A stretch of 64,000 nt of DNA. Source: G020348185 sp964525045. GTDB lineage: Bacteria; Nitrospirota; Nitrospiria; Nitrospirales; UBA8639. The stretch spans positions 1 through 64,000 of the forward strand of contig CAZGFD010000021.1 of assembly GCA_964525045.1 (NCBI GenBank), in the 5' to 3' direction. The position numbers and the translations under genes were made by a program. The notes under the pieces are model-generated. The model did no database searches and was not told the origin of the DNA. It saw only the letters and a program-made list of their open reading frames with translations. Shown piece after piece: positions 42,543 through 52,070 of the stretch. The first letter of the stretch is position 1, and the number at the start of each line of letters is the position of its first letter.

Positions 42543-42640
42543 CAGGATGTTGAAAAAGTCCGCCAGCCTTCGCCAAGGCTTCGGCTGGCAGGCCAGGGTT
42601 GGGAGGGTAAGAAAGTGGCCTTTTTGATCATCCCGCCTGG
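42543..42640. mobile_element. MITE/REP-like palindromic element between secD and secF
   Basis: A non-coding element of about 100 bases with imperfect terminal inverted repeats: GGATGTTGAAAAAGTCC (42545-42561) and the reverse complement of GGCCTTTTTGATCATCC (42617-42633), 14 of 17 positions matching. An internal perfect palindrome, GCCAGCC / GGCTGGC, encloses a nested AGCC / GGCT hairpin. Similar GGATG-TGAAAAAGTCCGCC elements are, to my recollection, frequent in Nitrospira genomes. No transposase is encoded. Confidence 0.65.
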
Positions 42641-42740
42641 CCCTTGGGGTGGTGGATTTTTGTTCGATATCGTTAATAATCCTTGATGCTTTGAGTTTTT
42701 CTATAAATTGCTAGACGTCAAAAGGAGAACGGGTTGCCCT

Positions 42741-43661
42741 ATGCTTGAAATTGTTGGAAAAACAAACATTGATTTCATGGGTAAACGACGATTGACATTC
42801 GTCTTGTCGGGATTGTTGGCGGCCATTGGGATGTTGGCTGTTGGACAGATTATGTTCGGGTCGGCCAACCTGGGTATAGATTTTTCTGGCGGGACGGCGG
42901 TCCAGTTGAAATTTGATAAGCCGTTACCGATCGAAACCGCTCGCAGCGTCCTGGCGCAACATGGTCTCGATGATGCCGAGCTGCAGGAATTTACCGAGGA
43001 TAATAAATTATTGATCCGAGTCAAAACCGAGACAACCATCGAGGAGGAGATCAGCGAAAAGATCATTCAAATCTTCAAGGATGAATTTAAAGGACATTCC
43101 TTTGTTGTGGATTCAAGTACTTCCATTGGTCCCACCATTGGTAAAAAACTTCAACAAGATGCCCTAATTGCGATTACCCTATCATTGATTGGCATCATCA
43201 TATACATCGCGGCCAGATTTGAATTTCGTTTTGGGATCGCAGCCGCGATTGCCACCTTTCATGATGTCTTGGCGGTACTCGGGATTTACCATATCATGAA
43301 TAAGGAAATTACCCTCCTCGTGGTTACGGCCTTGTTGACCTTGGCCGGTTATTCTTTGACCGATACGGTTGTGGTCTTTGATCGAATCCGGGAAAATTTG
43401 CGTCAACGCCGACGGAATACGGTTGAAACCATTATCAATAATGGAATCAATCAAGTCCTCTCCCGCACGCTAGTGACGACGCTCACGGTCATATTGGTGC
43501 TTGTCCCTCTGACTCTGTTTGGAGGGGAAGTATTGCATGACTTTTCTCTCGCCCTGTTATTGGGGGTAATTATTGGAACTTATTCCTCAGTATTTGTGGC
43601 GAGCCCCCTCTTACTCATTTGGCCAGGGTCGGAAGGACGGTTGCTGAGCCGGGGTCGATAA
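42741..43661 (+). CDS. secF: Protein translocase subunit SecF
   Basis: A 306-residue partner of SecD. ATG 42741 gives the usual N-terminus MLEIVGKTNIDFMGKRR; an upstream in-frame start adds 11 residues with no support. AAAGGAG lies about 14 bases upstream, rather far. Motifs: NLGIDFSGGTAVQLKF in the small P1 domain, LAGYSLTDTVVVFDRIREN and six helices. The C-terminus is short. Confidence 0.95.
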   Translation: MLEIVGKTNIDFMGKRRLTFVLSGLLAAIGMLAVGQIMFGSANLGIDFSGGTAVQLKFDKPLPIETARSVLAQHGLDDAELQEFTEDNKLLIRVKTETTIEEEISEKIIQIFKDEFKGHSFVVDSSTSIGPTIGKKLQQDALIAITLSLIGIIIYIAARFEFRFGIAAAIATFHDVLAVLGIYHIMNKEITLLVVTALLTLAGYSLTDTVVVFDRIRENLRQRRRNTVETIINNGINQVLSRTLVTTLTVILVLVPLTLFGGEVLHDFSLALLLGVIIGTYSSVFVASPLLLIWPGSEGRLLSRGR

Positions 43662-43975
43662 TGAGCCTTCTGGGAAAGGGAAGGCTTCGCGCATCGTTCT
43701 GAAAGCTACCTTCCTTTCGATCTTCTAACAGAATGAGTTTGATATTCGGTATTTTCCGAAGTAGTTTTAAAACCACAATTCCCCCCACTTTTCGAACCCT
43801 AGAGGACTACTTTGGCATTAAAACTGTAGTTTCCCTGGGGTAATACTCAGTCATCCATGTTTCTTCCTTCAAATCCCCATGTTACTGTTACTTGACATCA
43901 TAGGGGTCGTGAAACAAAATATGCTATTATTTTATAGGGTTACAAAATCACTTACCACCAAGACATGTTACCAAA
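43662..43975. other. Intergenic region upstream of sensor kinase
   Basis: This 314-base space holds a short GC-rich hairpin (CCTTCTGGGAAAGGGAAGG, 43666 onward) that may end secF transcription, a TTGACA at 43892 without a well-spaced -10, and TTTGGCATTAAAACTGT near 43811, which has a -24-like GG but not the GC needed at -12 for sigma-54. No gene is evident. Confidence 0.35.
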
Positions 43976-46900
43976 TTGAAACGTCTTGTCCCTTCCCTCA
44001 GTCTCAAAAGCAAAACCATCCTGGCCATGGTGCTGGTTGGTCTGCTTCCCCTTATTCTGTCTCTCCTTCTTACTTATTTTGAAGAACAACGGGCTTTGCG
44101 GGAAACCGCAGGAATCAATTTTAAAGGTATTGCGGTTGAGGTAGCCCGGAAAGTTGAAACCCAGATTGTCCGTGGGGTCAATGAAGCCCAACAGCTAGCC
44201 ACCATTCCTTTTATTCGAAGTGCCGTTATCGATTCCAATCGGAGTTATGTGGACAAAGACGCCGATGATATCCTTGCCCACATACAAGGATGGGAAGAAC
44301 GATGGCGCCAACGGGCCCACCAAAATGAATTTCCTGTTTTCATCAACCGATATGCCACCAATTATCTGACCCAATGGCACGAGATTCGTAATTCTGATTA
44401 TTTGGCGATTCTGGTTGTAGACAATCAAGGGGCACTGGTTCTCAGTTCATTTCCACAAGTGAAATTCTTTCACGGATCAAGCCCATGGTTCCAAGCCGTC
44501 TTAGGTACGTCCGGGGAGCAAACTTATGTCAGTGATTTATTCTTTGATCCGTCCTTTGGAACCCATGTTCTGAATGTGGTCGTTCCTCTTCTTGATGATC
44601 AGCGCCATGAGGTGGTCGGAGCCATTAGTATTCTTCTCCGACGGGATTCTTTATTTCGATCGATATCTGAGGTGACGGCCGGCAGTACAGGCCATGCGAT
44701 GCTGGTTGCGTCGGACGGGACCCCTTTATTGTGCCCGGTGTTATCCCTTGAAGAACATGCCATTCAACCCCAACTGGTTGAGGTATTGGCTCAACTCCAT
44801 CCTGGATGGGTGATGGCCAATCCCGATTCTCATGGGGCCTATGATTCCATAGTGGGGTTTGCTCCCCTTCGTCTTGGGTTAGATCTGGTTCCTGAGAGTT
44901 TTGGGGGCAATCAATGGCACATGCTGGTCCGACAGGATCCCTCCGAGACGTATGCCCCCTTAAATCAGCTTCTTATCAAAGTGGCATCATATGGGATTGC
45001 CGTTTTCGTAATTCTTTGGGGGACCGGAGTGGTTGTGGCAGGCCGAATCGTCAAACCCATCCAAGCACTCTATGAAGGCGTCCAACGCATTGGTCGTGGG
45101 AATCTCGAGCACCATCTCGAGGTGAAAACCGGGGACGAAATTGAAAGGCTTGCCGAAGCCTTCAATACGATGGCGGGAAATCTTCAAAATTCCTTCACAC
45201 AGTTGAACCAACAAATGACGGAGATTGGCCGGTTGGAGGAAAAATATCGAGATCTGATTGAATATTCCCCTGAAATGATTCACCAGGTTGACCCTTCCGG
45301 GCGGTTTGTCCATGTCAATCAAACCGAATTGGACAAGTTGGGATATACGCTTGAGGAAATGTTGAATATGTCCCTCGAGGATATCGTCCCAAACGAAAAG
45401 AAACCCGAAATTCAGGAGTACCTTCGCAAGTTGGAGGTGAGGGAAGAAAAGACGATTGAAACCGTTTTTCTCACTCGAAACCGGGACCCCATTGAGGTGG
45501 AAATCCATTCGACGATTCTGACGGAAGAGCAGACGGGATCCTTGATCTATTCACGCGGATTTGTACGAGATATCACGGACCGGAAGGTTTTGCAGCGTGA
45601 GCTCGAACACTATACCACTGGATTGGAACAAAAAGTTTCTGAACGGACGCGTCAGCTTTCTGATTCCGAAACCCGTTATAAGGCTTTGTTTAACCACGCG
45701 GCTGATTCTATTTTAATGATCAATACGGAGGGGAAAATTGAAGCCGTGAATGAGCGGGAAATTGACGCTCTGGGTTATCCCCTTGGTGCTTTAATTGGAA
45801 AATCGTTGTCTGATCTCATTCACCCAGGTGACCGAAAGGTGACACTCGAACTGTTTCAAAGGGTGAGAGACGGCGAACAAAAAGTCCCTACACGGGAGAT
45901 TGAAGTCTCAGATGCCCTTCAAGCTGTTCGGCCGATGGAAATCGACCTCATTCGTGTGGAGGAAGTTGGGAAAAGCCCATCGGTAATGGTCCAGCTTCGT
46001 GACATTTCACAACGAAAACAATTGGAAGAGCAGTTGCATCGTTATAGTGAAGCCTTGGAGGACAAAGTCCAGGAACGAACGCGCGAAATTGAGCAAGCGA
46101 AACAATACATCGAGAGTCTGTTAGAGAATGCGAACGATGTGATTTATACATTAGATAGTGATCTCCGGTTCACCTATGTCAACAGCAAGGTTGAGGTATG
46201 GGGTTATCAAAAAGAAGAGCTCATTGGGAGACCCTATCTGTCTCTTATTTCCAAGCGGTATCGTGGTCGTTATCTCCGGGAGACGCTTGATATTGGCCGC
46301 AAGCAGGTTTACGAAGTAGAAATGGTCAGCCAGGATGGGAAGCCTCGGTCTGTCTTAGTCAGCGTGTCACCTCTCTGCAATGAGCAGGGGATCCCGATTG
46401 GGGTACTTGGAATCGCCAGGGATATCACTGAACGCAAAACGCTCGAACAGCAGGTCCGGGATGCGGAGCGGTTAGCGTCCATTGGTCAATTGGCGGCAGG
46501 TGTGGCTCACGAAATTAATAACCCCTTGGGAGGAATTTTGAATTGCCTCTACAATCTCCGAAAGGGAACACTCTCGCCCGGCCGGGCAGAGGAATACACC
46601 CATTTTATGGAAGATGGGCTCCGGCGGGTCCAAAAGATCGTTCGTCAATTGTTGGACTTCTCTCAACAACACAAGCCTGAATTGCGTTCAACCGATGTCA
46701 ATACTCTGGTGGATCGTGTTTTGGTGCTGACCAACCATACGATTTCCGCCAAACAATTGACTCTGCATCGTGAGTGTGAACCTGACCTTCCGCCCATGAT
46801 GGTTGATCCACAAATGATTGAGCAAGTTCTGATGAATTTGATTCTCAATGCCGTGCAGGCAACTCAGGAAGGTGGAATCATTACGATTCGAACTCGTCAA

Positions 46901-47158
46901 CAAGAGGACGTGTGTGAAATCGATGTGGAGGATACAGGTTGTGGAATCCCCTTGGAAGTGCGATCAAACATTTTTGACCCCTTTTTTACGACCAAGAGAA
47001 CGGGGGAGGGGACAGGGTTAGGGTTATCGGTTAGCCTGGGGATTGTTGAACGACATGGAGGGGAAATGTTGGTGGAAAGCGAAGTCGAAAAAGGGACGAA
47101 GTTTACGGTACGCCTTCCGTATGCCCCCTCTCCTTCTTTGATAAAGGTGGGGACATGA
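43976..47158 (+). CDS. Multi-PAS sensor histidine kinase
   Basis: A 1060-residue membrane kinase. The apparent start is TTG 43976. Layout: helix 1 (about 15-35), periplasmic dCache-like sensor (about 40-330), helix 2 (about 335-357), HAMP (about 357-410), three PAS domains (about 425-545, 565-680, 705-825) linked by coiled coils, HisKA with H845 in AHEINNPLGGIL, and HATPase_c with NLILNAVQATQ, DTGCGIP and GEGTGLGLS. It overlaps the response regulator by ATGA. It probably senses a small periplasmic ligand plus redox or gas cues through the PAS domains (inference). Confidence 0.92.
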   Translation: MKRLVPSLSLKSKTILAMVLVGLLPLILSLLLTYFEEQRALRETAGINFKGIAVEVARKVETQIVRGVNEAQQLATIPFIRSAVIDSNRSYVDKDADDILAHIQGWEERWRQRAHQNEFPVFINRYATNYLTQWHEIRNSDYLAILVVDNQGALVLSSFPQVKFFHGSSPWFQAVLGTSGEQTYVSDLFFDPSFGTHVLNVVVPLLDDQRHEVVGAISILLRRDSLFRSISEVTAGSTGHAMLVASDGTPLLCPVLSLEEHAIQPQLVEVLAQLHPGWVMANPDSHGAYDSIVGFAPLRLGLDLVPESFGGNQWHMLVRQDPSETYAPLNQLLIKVASYGIAVFVILWGTGVVVAGRIVKPIQALYEGVQRIGRGNLEHHLEVKTGDEIERLAEAFNTMAGNLQNSFTQLNQQMTEIGRLEEKYRDLIEYSPEMIHQVDPSGRFVHVNQTELDKLGYTLEEMLNMSLEDIVPNEKKPEIQEYLRKLEVREEKTIETVFLTRNRDPIEVEIHSTILTEEQTGSLIYSRGFVRDITDRKVLQRELEHYTTGLEQKVSERTRQLSDSETRYKALFNHAADSILMINTEGKIEAVNEREIDALGYPLGALIGKSLSDLIHPGDRKVTLELFQRVRDGEQKVPTREIEVSDALQAVRPMEIDLIRVEEVGKSPSVMVQLRDISQRKQLEEQLHRYSEALEDKVQERTREIEQAKQYIESLLENANDVIYTLDSDLRFTYVNSKVEVWGYQKEELIGRPYLSLISKRYRGRYLRETLDIGRKQVYEVEMVSQDGKPRSVLVSVSPLCNEQGIPIGVLGIARDITERKTLEQQVRDAERLASIGQLAAGVAHEINNPLGGILNCLYNLRKGTLSPGRAEEYTHFMEDGLRRVQKIVRQLLDFSQQHKPELRSTDVNTLVDRVLVLTNHTISAKQLTLHRECEPDLPPMMVDPQMIEQVLMNLILNAVQATQEGGIITIRTRQQEDVCEIDVEDTGCGIPLEVRSNIFDPFFTTKRTGEGTGLGLSVSLGIVERHGGEMLVESEVEKGTKFTVRLPYAPSPSLIKVGT

Positions 47159-48600
47159 GTACTGGATCGGTATTGATTATTGATGATGAGCCGCTCATGC
47201 GGTTGTCCATGTTGGATGCTCTGAAGGCCGTCGGATACGAGGTTCAGGATGCCTCGACCGGTAATGAAGGCCTTGACAAGATTCGTGAAGGTCGATTCGA
47301 CTTGATCATCACGGATTTACGGCTGCCAGGCTCTGACGGTCTTCAAATTTTAAAGACGTGTAAGGACCAATCTCCTCATACGGAGGTGATTGTCATCACC
47401 GCATATGGGTCGGTTGATACCGCTGTTCATGCCATGAAATGTGGGGCGTATGACTATATTACCAAGCCGTTTTCAATGGACGAGTTGTTACTGGTGGTTG
47501 AGCGAGTGAATCGTCTTGCAGCCCTGCGACAAGAAAATCAGGAATTGCGGGAGGAATTAGAAGGGAAGTTCAGTTTTGAAGGCATTGTGGGGAAGAATCA
47601 TCGTATGCGGGCCGTGCTTGAAAAAATTAAACTTGTGTCAGGAACCGATGCGACCGTCCTCATCGTTGGTGAAAGCGGAACAGGAAAAGAGCTGATCGCC
47701 AATGCGATACATCACTATAGTCCTCGACGTAATCATGGGTTGATTAAAGTGAGCTGCGCCGCTTTACCGGAAACCTTGCTGGAAGCTGAATTGTTCGGGC
47801 ACGAAAAGGGGGCCTTTACGGGAGCCGTGAAACAACGCCGTGGACGCTTTGAGTTGGCGCATCACGGGACATTGTTCCTTGATGAAATCGGTGAAATCTC
47901 CCCTGTGGTGCAAATTAAGCTGTTGCGGGTCCTACAAGAACGACAATTTGAAAGAGTCGGCGGAAATGAAACGATTGAAGTGGATGTCCGGTTGGTCTGT
48001 GCAACCCAAAAGGATTTGAAAAAAGAGGTAGAACAGGGGCGGTTTCGAGAGGATCTCTATTATCGTCTGAACGTGGTTCCCGTTCAATTGCCTCCTCTTC
48101 GAGAACGGAGGGATGATGTGTTTCTTATTGCTGACCATGTACTCCAAGAGCTGGCGGCACGGATGAAACAACCCCCCAAAAAGTTTTCTCGGCAGGCCCG
48201 AGAGGTGCTGATGAGGTATTCCTTTCCAGGAAATGTTCGAGAACTGGAAAATACCATTGAGCGGGCAGTCGCCCTTGCCCAAAATTCAGAAGAAATTCAA
48301 GCGTGGGATCTCTGCGGGCAAAGCTCCTGTCCATATTTAGGAGGTCTTCCTCAAGAAGGCTGTGGGTTCTGTGCGGAATTCCATAGAGAAAAAGGTGAGC
48401 GAAGAGGATCAGGGGAGACGCTGGCTGCAGCGAGAGAGCGGTTTGAACGATCCCATATTTTGGAGATTCTCAATCAGACCCACTGGAGTAAAACCATGGC
48501 AGCTAAAGTCTTGGGATTATCCCGAAAGGCGCTATGGGAAAAGTGTAAACGATATGGAATTCTCACCGCTGATGAACCGACGGAAAATGGCGGCTCATAG
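47155..48600 (+). CDS. NtrC-family sigma-54 response regulator with cysteine-rich linker
   Basis: A 481-residue transcription activator. The receiver domain carries the phospho-acceptor D54 in ITDLRLPG. The AAA+ domain has GESGTGKE (Walker A) and GAFTGA (sigma-54 contact). A Fis-type helix-turn-helix closes the protein (KTMAAKVLGLSRKALWEKCKRYG). Between AAA+ and HTH lies an insert with C387-x4-C392-x10-C403-x2-C406, unusual for the family and able in principle to bind zinc or an iron-sulfur cluster. It is paired with the upstream kinase. Target promoters are not identifiable in the window. Confidence 0.93.
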   Translation: MSTGSVLIIDDEPLMRLSMLDALKAVGYEVQDASTGNEGLDKIREGRFDLIITDLRLPGSDGLQILKTCKDQSPHTEVIVITAYGSVDTAVHAMKCGAYDYITKPFSMDELLLVVERVNRLAALRQENQELREELEGKFSFEGIVGKNHRMRAVLEKIKLVSGTDATVLIVGESGTGKELIANAIHHYSPRRNHGLIKVSCAALPETLLEAELFGHEKGAFTGAVKQRRGRFELAHHGTLFLDEIGEISPVVQIKLLRVLQERQFERVGGNETIEVDVRLVCATQKDLKKEVEQGRFREDLYYRLNVVPVQLPPLRERRDDVFLIADHVLQELAARMKQPPKKFSRQAREVLMRYSFPGNVRELENTIERAVALAQNSEEIQAWDLCGQSSCPYLGGLPQEGCGFCAEFHREKGERRGSGETLAAARERFERSHILEILNQTHWSKTMAAKVLGLSRKALWEKCKRYGILTADEPTENGGS

Positions 48601-48695
48601 AGAGGTTTCGAGTTTCGGGTTTCGCGTTAAGGAATTAAATTCTTCCCTTACCCCGAGACTTAAAATGTGAAATGTGAGATTTGAAATCTGAGATC
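48601..48695 (+). repeat. Two word-repeat types between convergent genes
   Basis: GAGGTTTCGAGTTTCGGGTT and, about 55 bases later, AAATGTGAGATTTGAAATCTG occupy the space between the response regulator and the convergent WD40 gene. No true terminator stem is evident. Confidence 0.55.
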
Positions 48696-49793
48696 TTATT
48701 CCTCTCCGCCTTCCCATAATTTAATCGTCCGATCATTCGATGCAGTGGCCAACATTCTGCCGTCCCGTGAAAGAGCTATGCCGCGGACCGGCCCCGTATG
48801 TGATTTAATGGTCCTAAACGGGCGCCCGGTCTGAATATCCCACATTTTTACCGTTCCGTCCTCGCTGGCACTGATGAGAATTTTTCCATCACGAGAGACG
48901 ATCAGATTGCGTACCCATCCGGTATGACCTTTTAAGGTTCGGAGTTCCTTAAGATCCGGCATTTCAAAGAACTTAATGGTTGAATCTCGACTGCCGGAAA
49001 TCATGGTTTTTCCGTCCGGGGTGAATATCAATGCACCGATCCAATATTCCATGGGCTTTTGGAATCCCCCATGATCATCAACAAAAAATCCGCGGACCTC
49101 GCTCTCCTCATCATCGGCGTCATCTCGCCAGTGCCCATTGTGGACGACCTTTTCCTCCCCGCTTGGCAAGACTTCGTAGAGTTTGAGTTTCCCGATATCG
49201 CTCCCTGAGACGAGATGAATCCCATCTGGACAGAAGGCGGTACAGACGGCCCAATGGTGGTCGAATTGATCCTTGCCGAGAAGGGTCATGAGCTCTGTTC
49301 CGGTCGTCACTTCCCAAATTTTGATGTCCTTGTTTTGCCCGCCACGTGCCAGCATCAGGCCATCTGGGGAGAAGGAAAGGCTGCAGACAGCGTGGTCATA
49401 GCGTGTAAAAAGTAATCGGGTGGTTTCCCCCGTATTGGGGTTCCATAATCGAATGGTTCGGTCCTCACTCCCGGTGGCCAGAATCTGGCCATCGGGGCTA
49501 AACACCACCTGTCGAATATCCTGGGTATGCCCTCTCAGAGATCGAAGTAATCGGCCGGTTTCGATATCCCAGATCCGCACATACCGGTCACTACCTCCGC
49601 TTGCGAGGGTCAATCCATCGGGAGCAAAATCCACACTCCAAATCCCCTGTGTATGACCCCGAAAGGTTTTCAGTTCCTTAATGCCGGCTTTCCAATGTGT
49701 TAACGAATCAATTTCTTCAACTCGTTGTCTTTCTCCTTCTTCTAACGATCCTCCCATACTGGGGTGATTGGGAGAACTAACCGGATTGGTCAT
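48696..49793 (-). CDS. WD40-repeat beta-propeller protein
   Basis: A 365-residue soluble protein with seven WD40 repeats, seen as recurring G-H-x-x-x-V-x-x-V/L-x-F-S/A-P-D-G-x-x-L-A-S/T-G-S-x-D-x-T-I-R/K-L/I-W units (for example DIRQVVFSPDGQILATGSED). There is no signal peptide, so it probably acts in the cytoplasm as a protein-binding scaffold. One blade carries an acidic insert (HWRDDADDEESEVRG). It is one of few minus-strand genes, at the head of the NXR-accessory island. Confidence 0.92.
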   Translation of the reverse strand: MTNPVSSPNHPSMGGSLEEGERQRVEEIDSLTHWKAGIKELKTFRGHTQGIWSVDFAPDGLTLASGGSDRYVRIWDIETGRLLRSLRGHTQDIRQVVFSPDGQILATGSEDRTIRLWNPNTGETTRLLFTRYDHAVCSLSFSPDGLMLARGGQNKDIKIWEVTTGTELMTLLGKDQFDHHWAVCTAFCPDGIHLVSGSDIGKLKLYEVLPSGEEKVVHNGHWRDDADDEESEVRGFFVDDHGGFQKPMEYWIGALIFTPDGKTMISGSRDSTIKFFEMPDLKELRTLKGHTGWVRNLIVSRDGKILISASEDGTVKMWDIQTGRPFRTIKSHTGPVRGIALSRDGRMLATASNDRTIKLWEGGEE

Positions 49794-50134
49794 GATATGG
49801 CTCCTTCACGAAGTGAGGTCAAAAAATGGTAGAATTACCTAAAGAGATGTCTTTCTTGCTATTAAAGAGGATCACTCCCTATAATTCGGTATTCCTTCAG
49901 GCTTTTGAGGATACTAAACACCCATTTATCAGGGAGTCAAGGCCGGAATTAATAAGTTTGAAGGTTGATATTGTGAAATGCAAGCCGGCATTTTTAAAGA
50001 TAAATCAATACAAAGGAGTGCAAAAGTATTTGCATTCTTATCTTCTCAATGTGGATTGCTTTAGCTGATGGTAAAGTCTTTGGCCAACGACTTTTGAACT
50101 GCTCAACGACCTAAAATTAACTCGAGGGGTACCC
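49794..50134. other. Divergent intergenic region with a doubtful 80-codon frame
   Basis: This 341-base space separates the divergent WD40 gene and the HExxH protein. An 80-codon plus-strand frame (49826-50068) starts MVELPKEM with only a weak GAGG upstream; its composition gives no domain. I see no convincing promoter. Confidence 0.3.
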
Positions 50135-51133
50135 ATGGAAATTCGTTTTCAGCCTGCGCTCCTTCAAGAAGTTGTCGACTCATTTTCTGAGAAAACCGAG
50201 AGGGAAGGAGACCCCACCTATTACAATGAATTTCATGAATTTGCCGATCCAATTTATGAAAAATATTCCCTAGACGACCGAGAACCCGAATTTAAAAAGC
50301 TGTATCAGCATTTATTTGCCAAATGGGGCTTTGCCGACATTCTCAGGGACTCCTTTGATGAGTTCCCCGAAATGAAAGCCAAAACTGGACTCGTCCTCGT
50401 TCGAGGGGTGCTGAAGGAAGATCAGGAGGGAGTCGATATTCTGAGGAAATGGGGAACCGTTGAAGAGAAATTGGCTCGACAATTTGAAGAAAAGGGCCTG
50501 AAGGGAGTGGGCATCAAGTTAATACCCCGGCGTTTTTATGATCCTGCCATTAACCGATACCTTCGACACGAATTGACTCATATTGCGGATATGTTAGATG
50601 ACGCCTTCGGCTATGATCCTGATACCAAAATCGGGTTTAACCCTGGCGAAGAACATTTGATTTTAAACCGGTATCGAGTGTTATGGAGTTTGCATATTGA
50701 CAGCCGGATTAGTCGAGACGGAAAAGAACCAATGTTTTCAAGAGAATATCGATTTCGGGAATTTCGTTCCTGGTATCGGAAAATCCCTCCCACTCAAGTT
50801 GAATCTGTCTTTGAAGGCTTATGGCAAACGGAGTATCTCACCCACGCTGAATTGGTGGAGATGGCATCGGATTCGATTCGTGTCATGGAGCGCGCCGTGG
50901 AAATTGAAGAGGGAGAAATCCCCGATGTTCCAACTAAACCCATGTTGATGCCAGGGTTTCCTTGTCCATTATGTCGTTTTCCTACCTACTCGTGGGTAGA
51001 AGATTTAGATGAAAAAATAGAAGGGTATGTGCTCGATTATATTCGGGAGAATCATCCGGGTTGGGATACGGAATACGGCGCCTGTGATCGATGTGTTGAG
51101 GTGTATAAACTTCGTGCTGCTGGAGTCGTTTAG
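50135..51133 (+). CDS. HExxH and zinc-ribbon protein, unknown family
   Basis: A 332-residue soluble protein. H145-E-L-T-H149 followed by IADMLDD fits a zinc metallopeptidase-type site in which a downstream acidic residue could be the third ligand. The C-terminus has C277-P-L-C280 and C317-D-R-C320, a split zinc ribbon. No signal peptide is present. CTCGAGGGGTACCC precedes the ATG. I do not know the family; its place ahead of the polyferredoxin and TorD-like chaperone suggests a part in maturation or quality control of a metalloenzyme. Confidence 0.75.
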   Translation: MEIRFQPALLQEVVDSFSEKTEREGDPTYYNEFHEFADPIYEKYSLDDREPEFKKLYQHLFAKWGFADILRDSFDEFPEMKAKTGLVLVRGVLKEDQEGVDILRKWGTVEEKLARQFEEKGLKGVGIKLIPRRFYDPAINRYLRHELTHIADMLDDAFGYDPDTKIGFNPGEEHLILNRYRVLWSLHIDSRISRDGKEPMFSREYRFREFRSWYRKIPPTQVESVFEGLWQTEYLTHAELVEMASDSIRVMERAVEIEEGEIPDVPTKPMLMPGFPCPLCRFPTYSWVEDLDEKIEGYVLDYIRENHPGWDTEYGACDRCVEVYKLRAAGVV

Positions 51134-51437
51134 GCTGAAAGCGTTGATTCATTAAGGTGTCCAGTGACCCACCTCCCTCCGAAGGTTTCGGAGCAATAAG
51201 ATCAAGAATATCCAATTTCGAATAACGAATATTGAATGTCGAAGATGTGAGGAAAAAAATCGATTTTTCAACTCAAGTAAATGAATAATTGATAAAATCT
51301 ATTGAAAATGACCTTCCCAAAGCCGGGGCCAAGCCTTTTCTTACTTCATGATTGGATATTCTTTGTCCGATATTCGATATTTTTGAATCCGAGGTTAGTG
51401 ACAATTTTCTCGTAGCCCTTCCTTCAGGGATCTTGTG
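51134..51437. repeat. ATATTCGATATTCG-type words flanking an intergenic region
   Basis: AATATCCAATTTCGAATAAC followed by GAATATTGAATGTCG (51209-51243) and, inverted, TTGGATATTC...CCGATATTCGATATTTTT (51353-51385) flank about 110 bases. The arms are imperfect reverse complements and may reflect a decayed palindromic element. No gene is evident. Confidence 0.5.
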
Positions 51438-52070
51438 ATGTCGAAATCGAAAGAAAATAAAGGAAAGGATTCAAGTCCTTCGCTAGGACGAAGGAACTTT
51501 ATTCGTCAATCGGTCGTATCGGTGGGCGTTACGGTTCAGGAGTATATGAAACATCAAAAGGCCTCTCCTGAGCCGAAACCGACACCTCTGACGATGGAAC
51601 GAACAGACTGGTTGAGGCCTCCTGGAGCCGTTGGAGAGCCTGACTTTCTTGAGCGATGCACCCAATGTGGAGATTGTCTTGAAGTGTGTCCCTATCAAGC
51701 GATTGTTCACCACTCGGAAGATGATACCCCGATTCTTTTTCAGGAAAAATCTCCCTGTCGACTCTGCGAAGACTTTCCCTGTATTGATGTCTGCGAGACC
51801 GAAGCGCTTTTACCGGTAGACAGTCCTAGAGAGATTCAGATGGGGTTAGCCATGGTGATGCATCAAGATTGCACGGCTGCCCATGGCTGTAATGCTTGTG
51901 TATCCAAATGTCCAACCCAAGCCATTTCAATGAATTTTTCCAATTTTCGAGTCATGATTGACGAGCAGGGTTGTGTGGGGTGTGGTATCTGTCAACACAT
52001 TTGTCATTCCGTCAATGACCGGGTAGCCATTAAAGTGGTCCCGGCGCGGATGACCTCCTCTCGGGTGTGA
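51438..52070 (+). CDS. NapF/NapG-like 4x[4Fe-4S] ferredoxin
   Basis: A 210-residue polyferredoxin. Four cysteine sets are visible: CTQCGDCLEVC, CRLCEDFPCIDVC, CTAAHGCNACVSKC and CVGCGICQHIC. The N-terminus has RRNFIRQS, resembling a twin-arginine motif, but the following hydrophobic stretch is weak, so export is uncertain. NapF-type proteins act in maturation of molybdoenzymes; NapG-type proteins transfer electrons in the periplasm. The TorD-like gene downstream favours the maturation role. A GTG just upstream is an alternative start. Confidence 0.85.
   Translation: MSKSKENKGKDSSPSLGRRNFIRQSVVSVGVTVQEYMKHQKASPEPKPTPLTMERTDWLRPPGAVGEPDFLERCTQCGDCLEVCPYQAIVHHSEDDTPILFQEKSPCRLCEDFPCIDVCETEALLPVDSPREIQMGLAMVMHQDCTAAHGCNACVSKCPTQAISMNFSNFRVMIDEQGCVGCGICQHICHSVNDRVAIKVVPARMTSSRV

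Noticed and set aside
42543..42640. Insertion sequence with transposase
   Set aside because: Only about 100 bases, no coding capacity; described as MITE/REP-like instead.
43811..43828. Possible sigma-54 promoter TTTGGCATTAAAACTGT before the sensor kinase
   Set aside because: The GC dinucleotide required at -12 is GT here, and the -24 block is incomplete.
49826..50068. 80-codon plus-strand frame between the WD40 and HExxH genes
   Set aside because: Weak ribosome site, no domain, no signal peptide; kept only as a note on the intergenic region.
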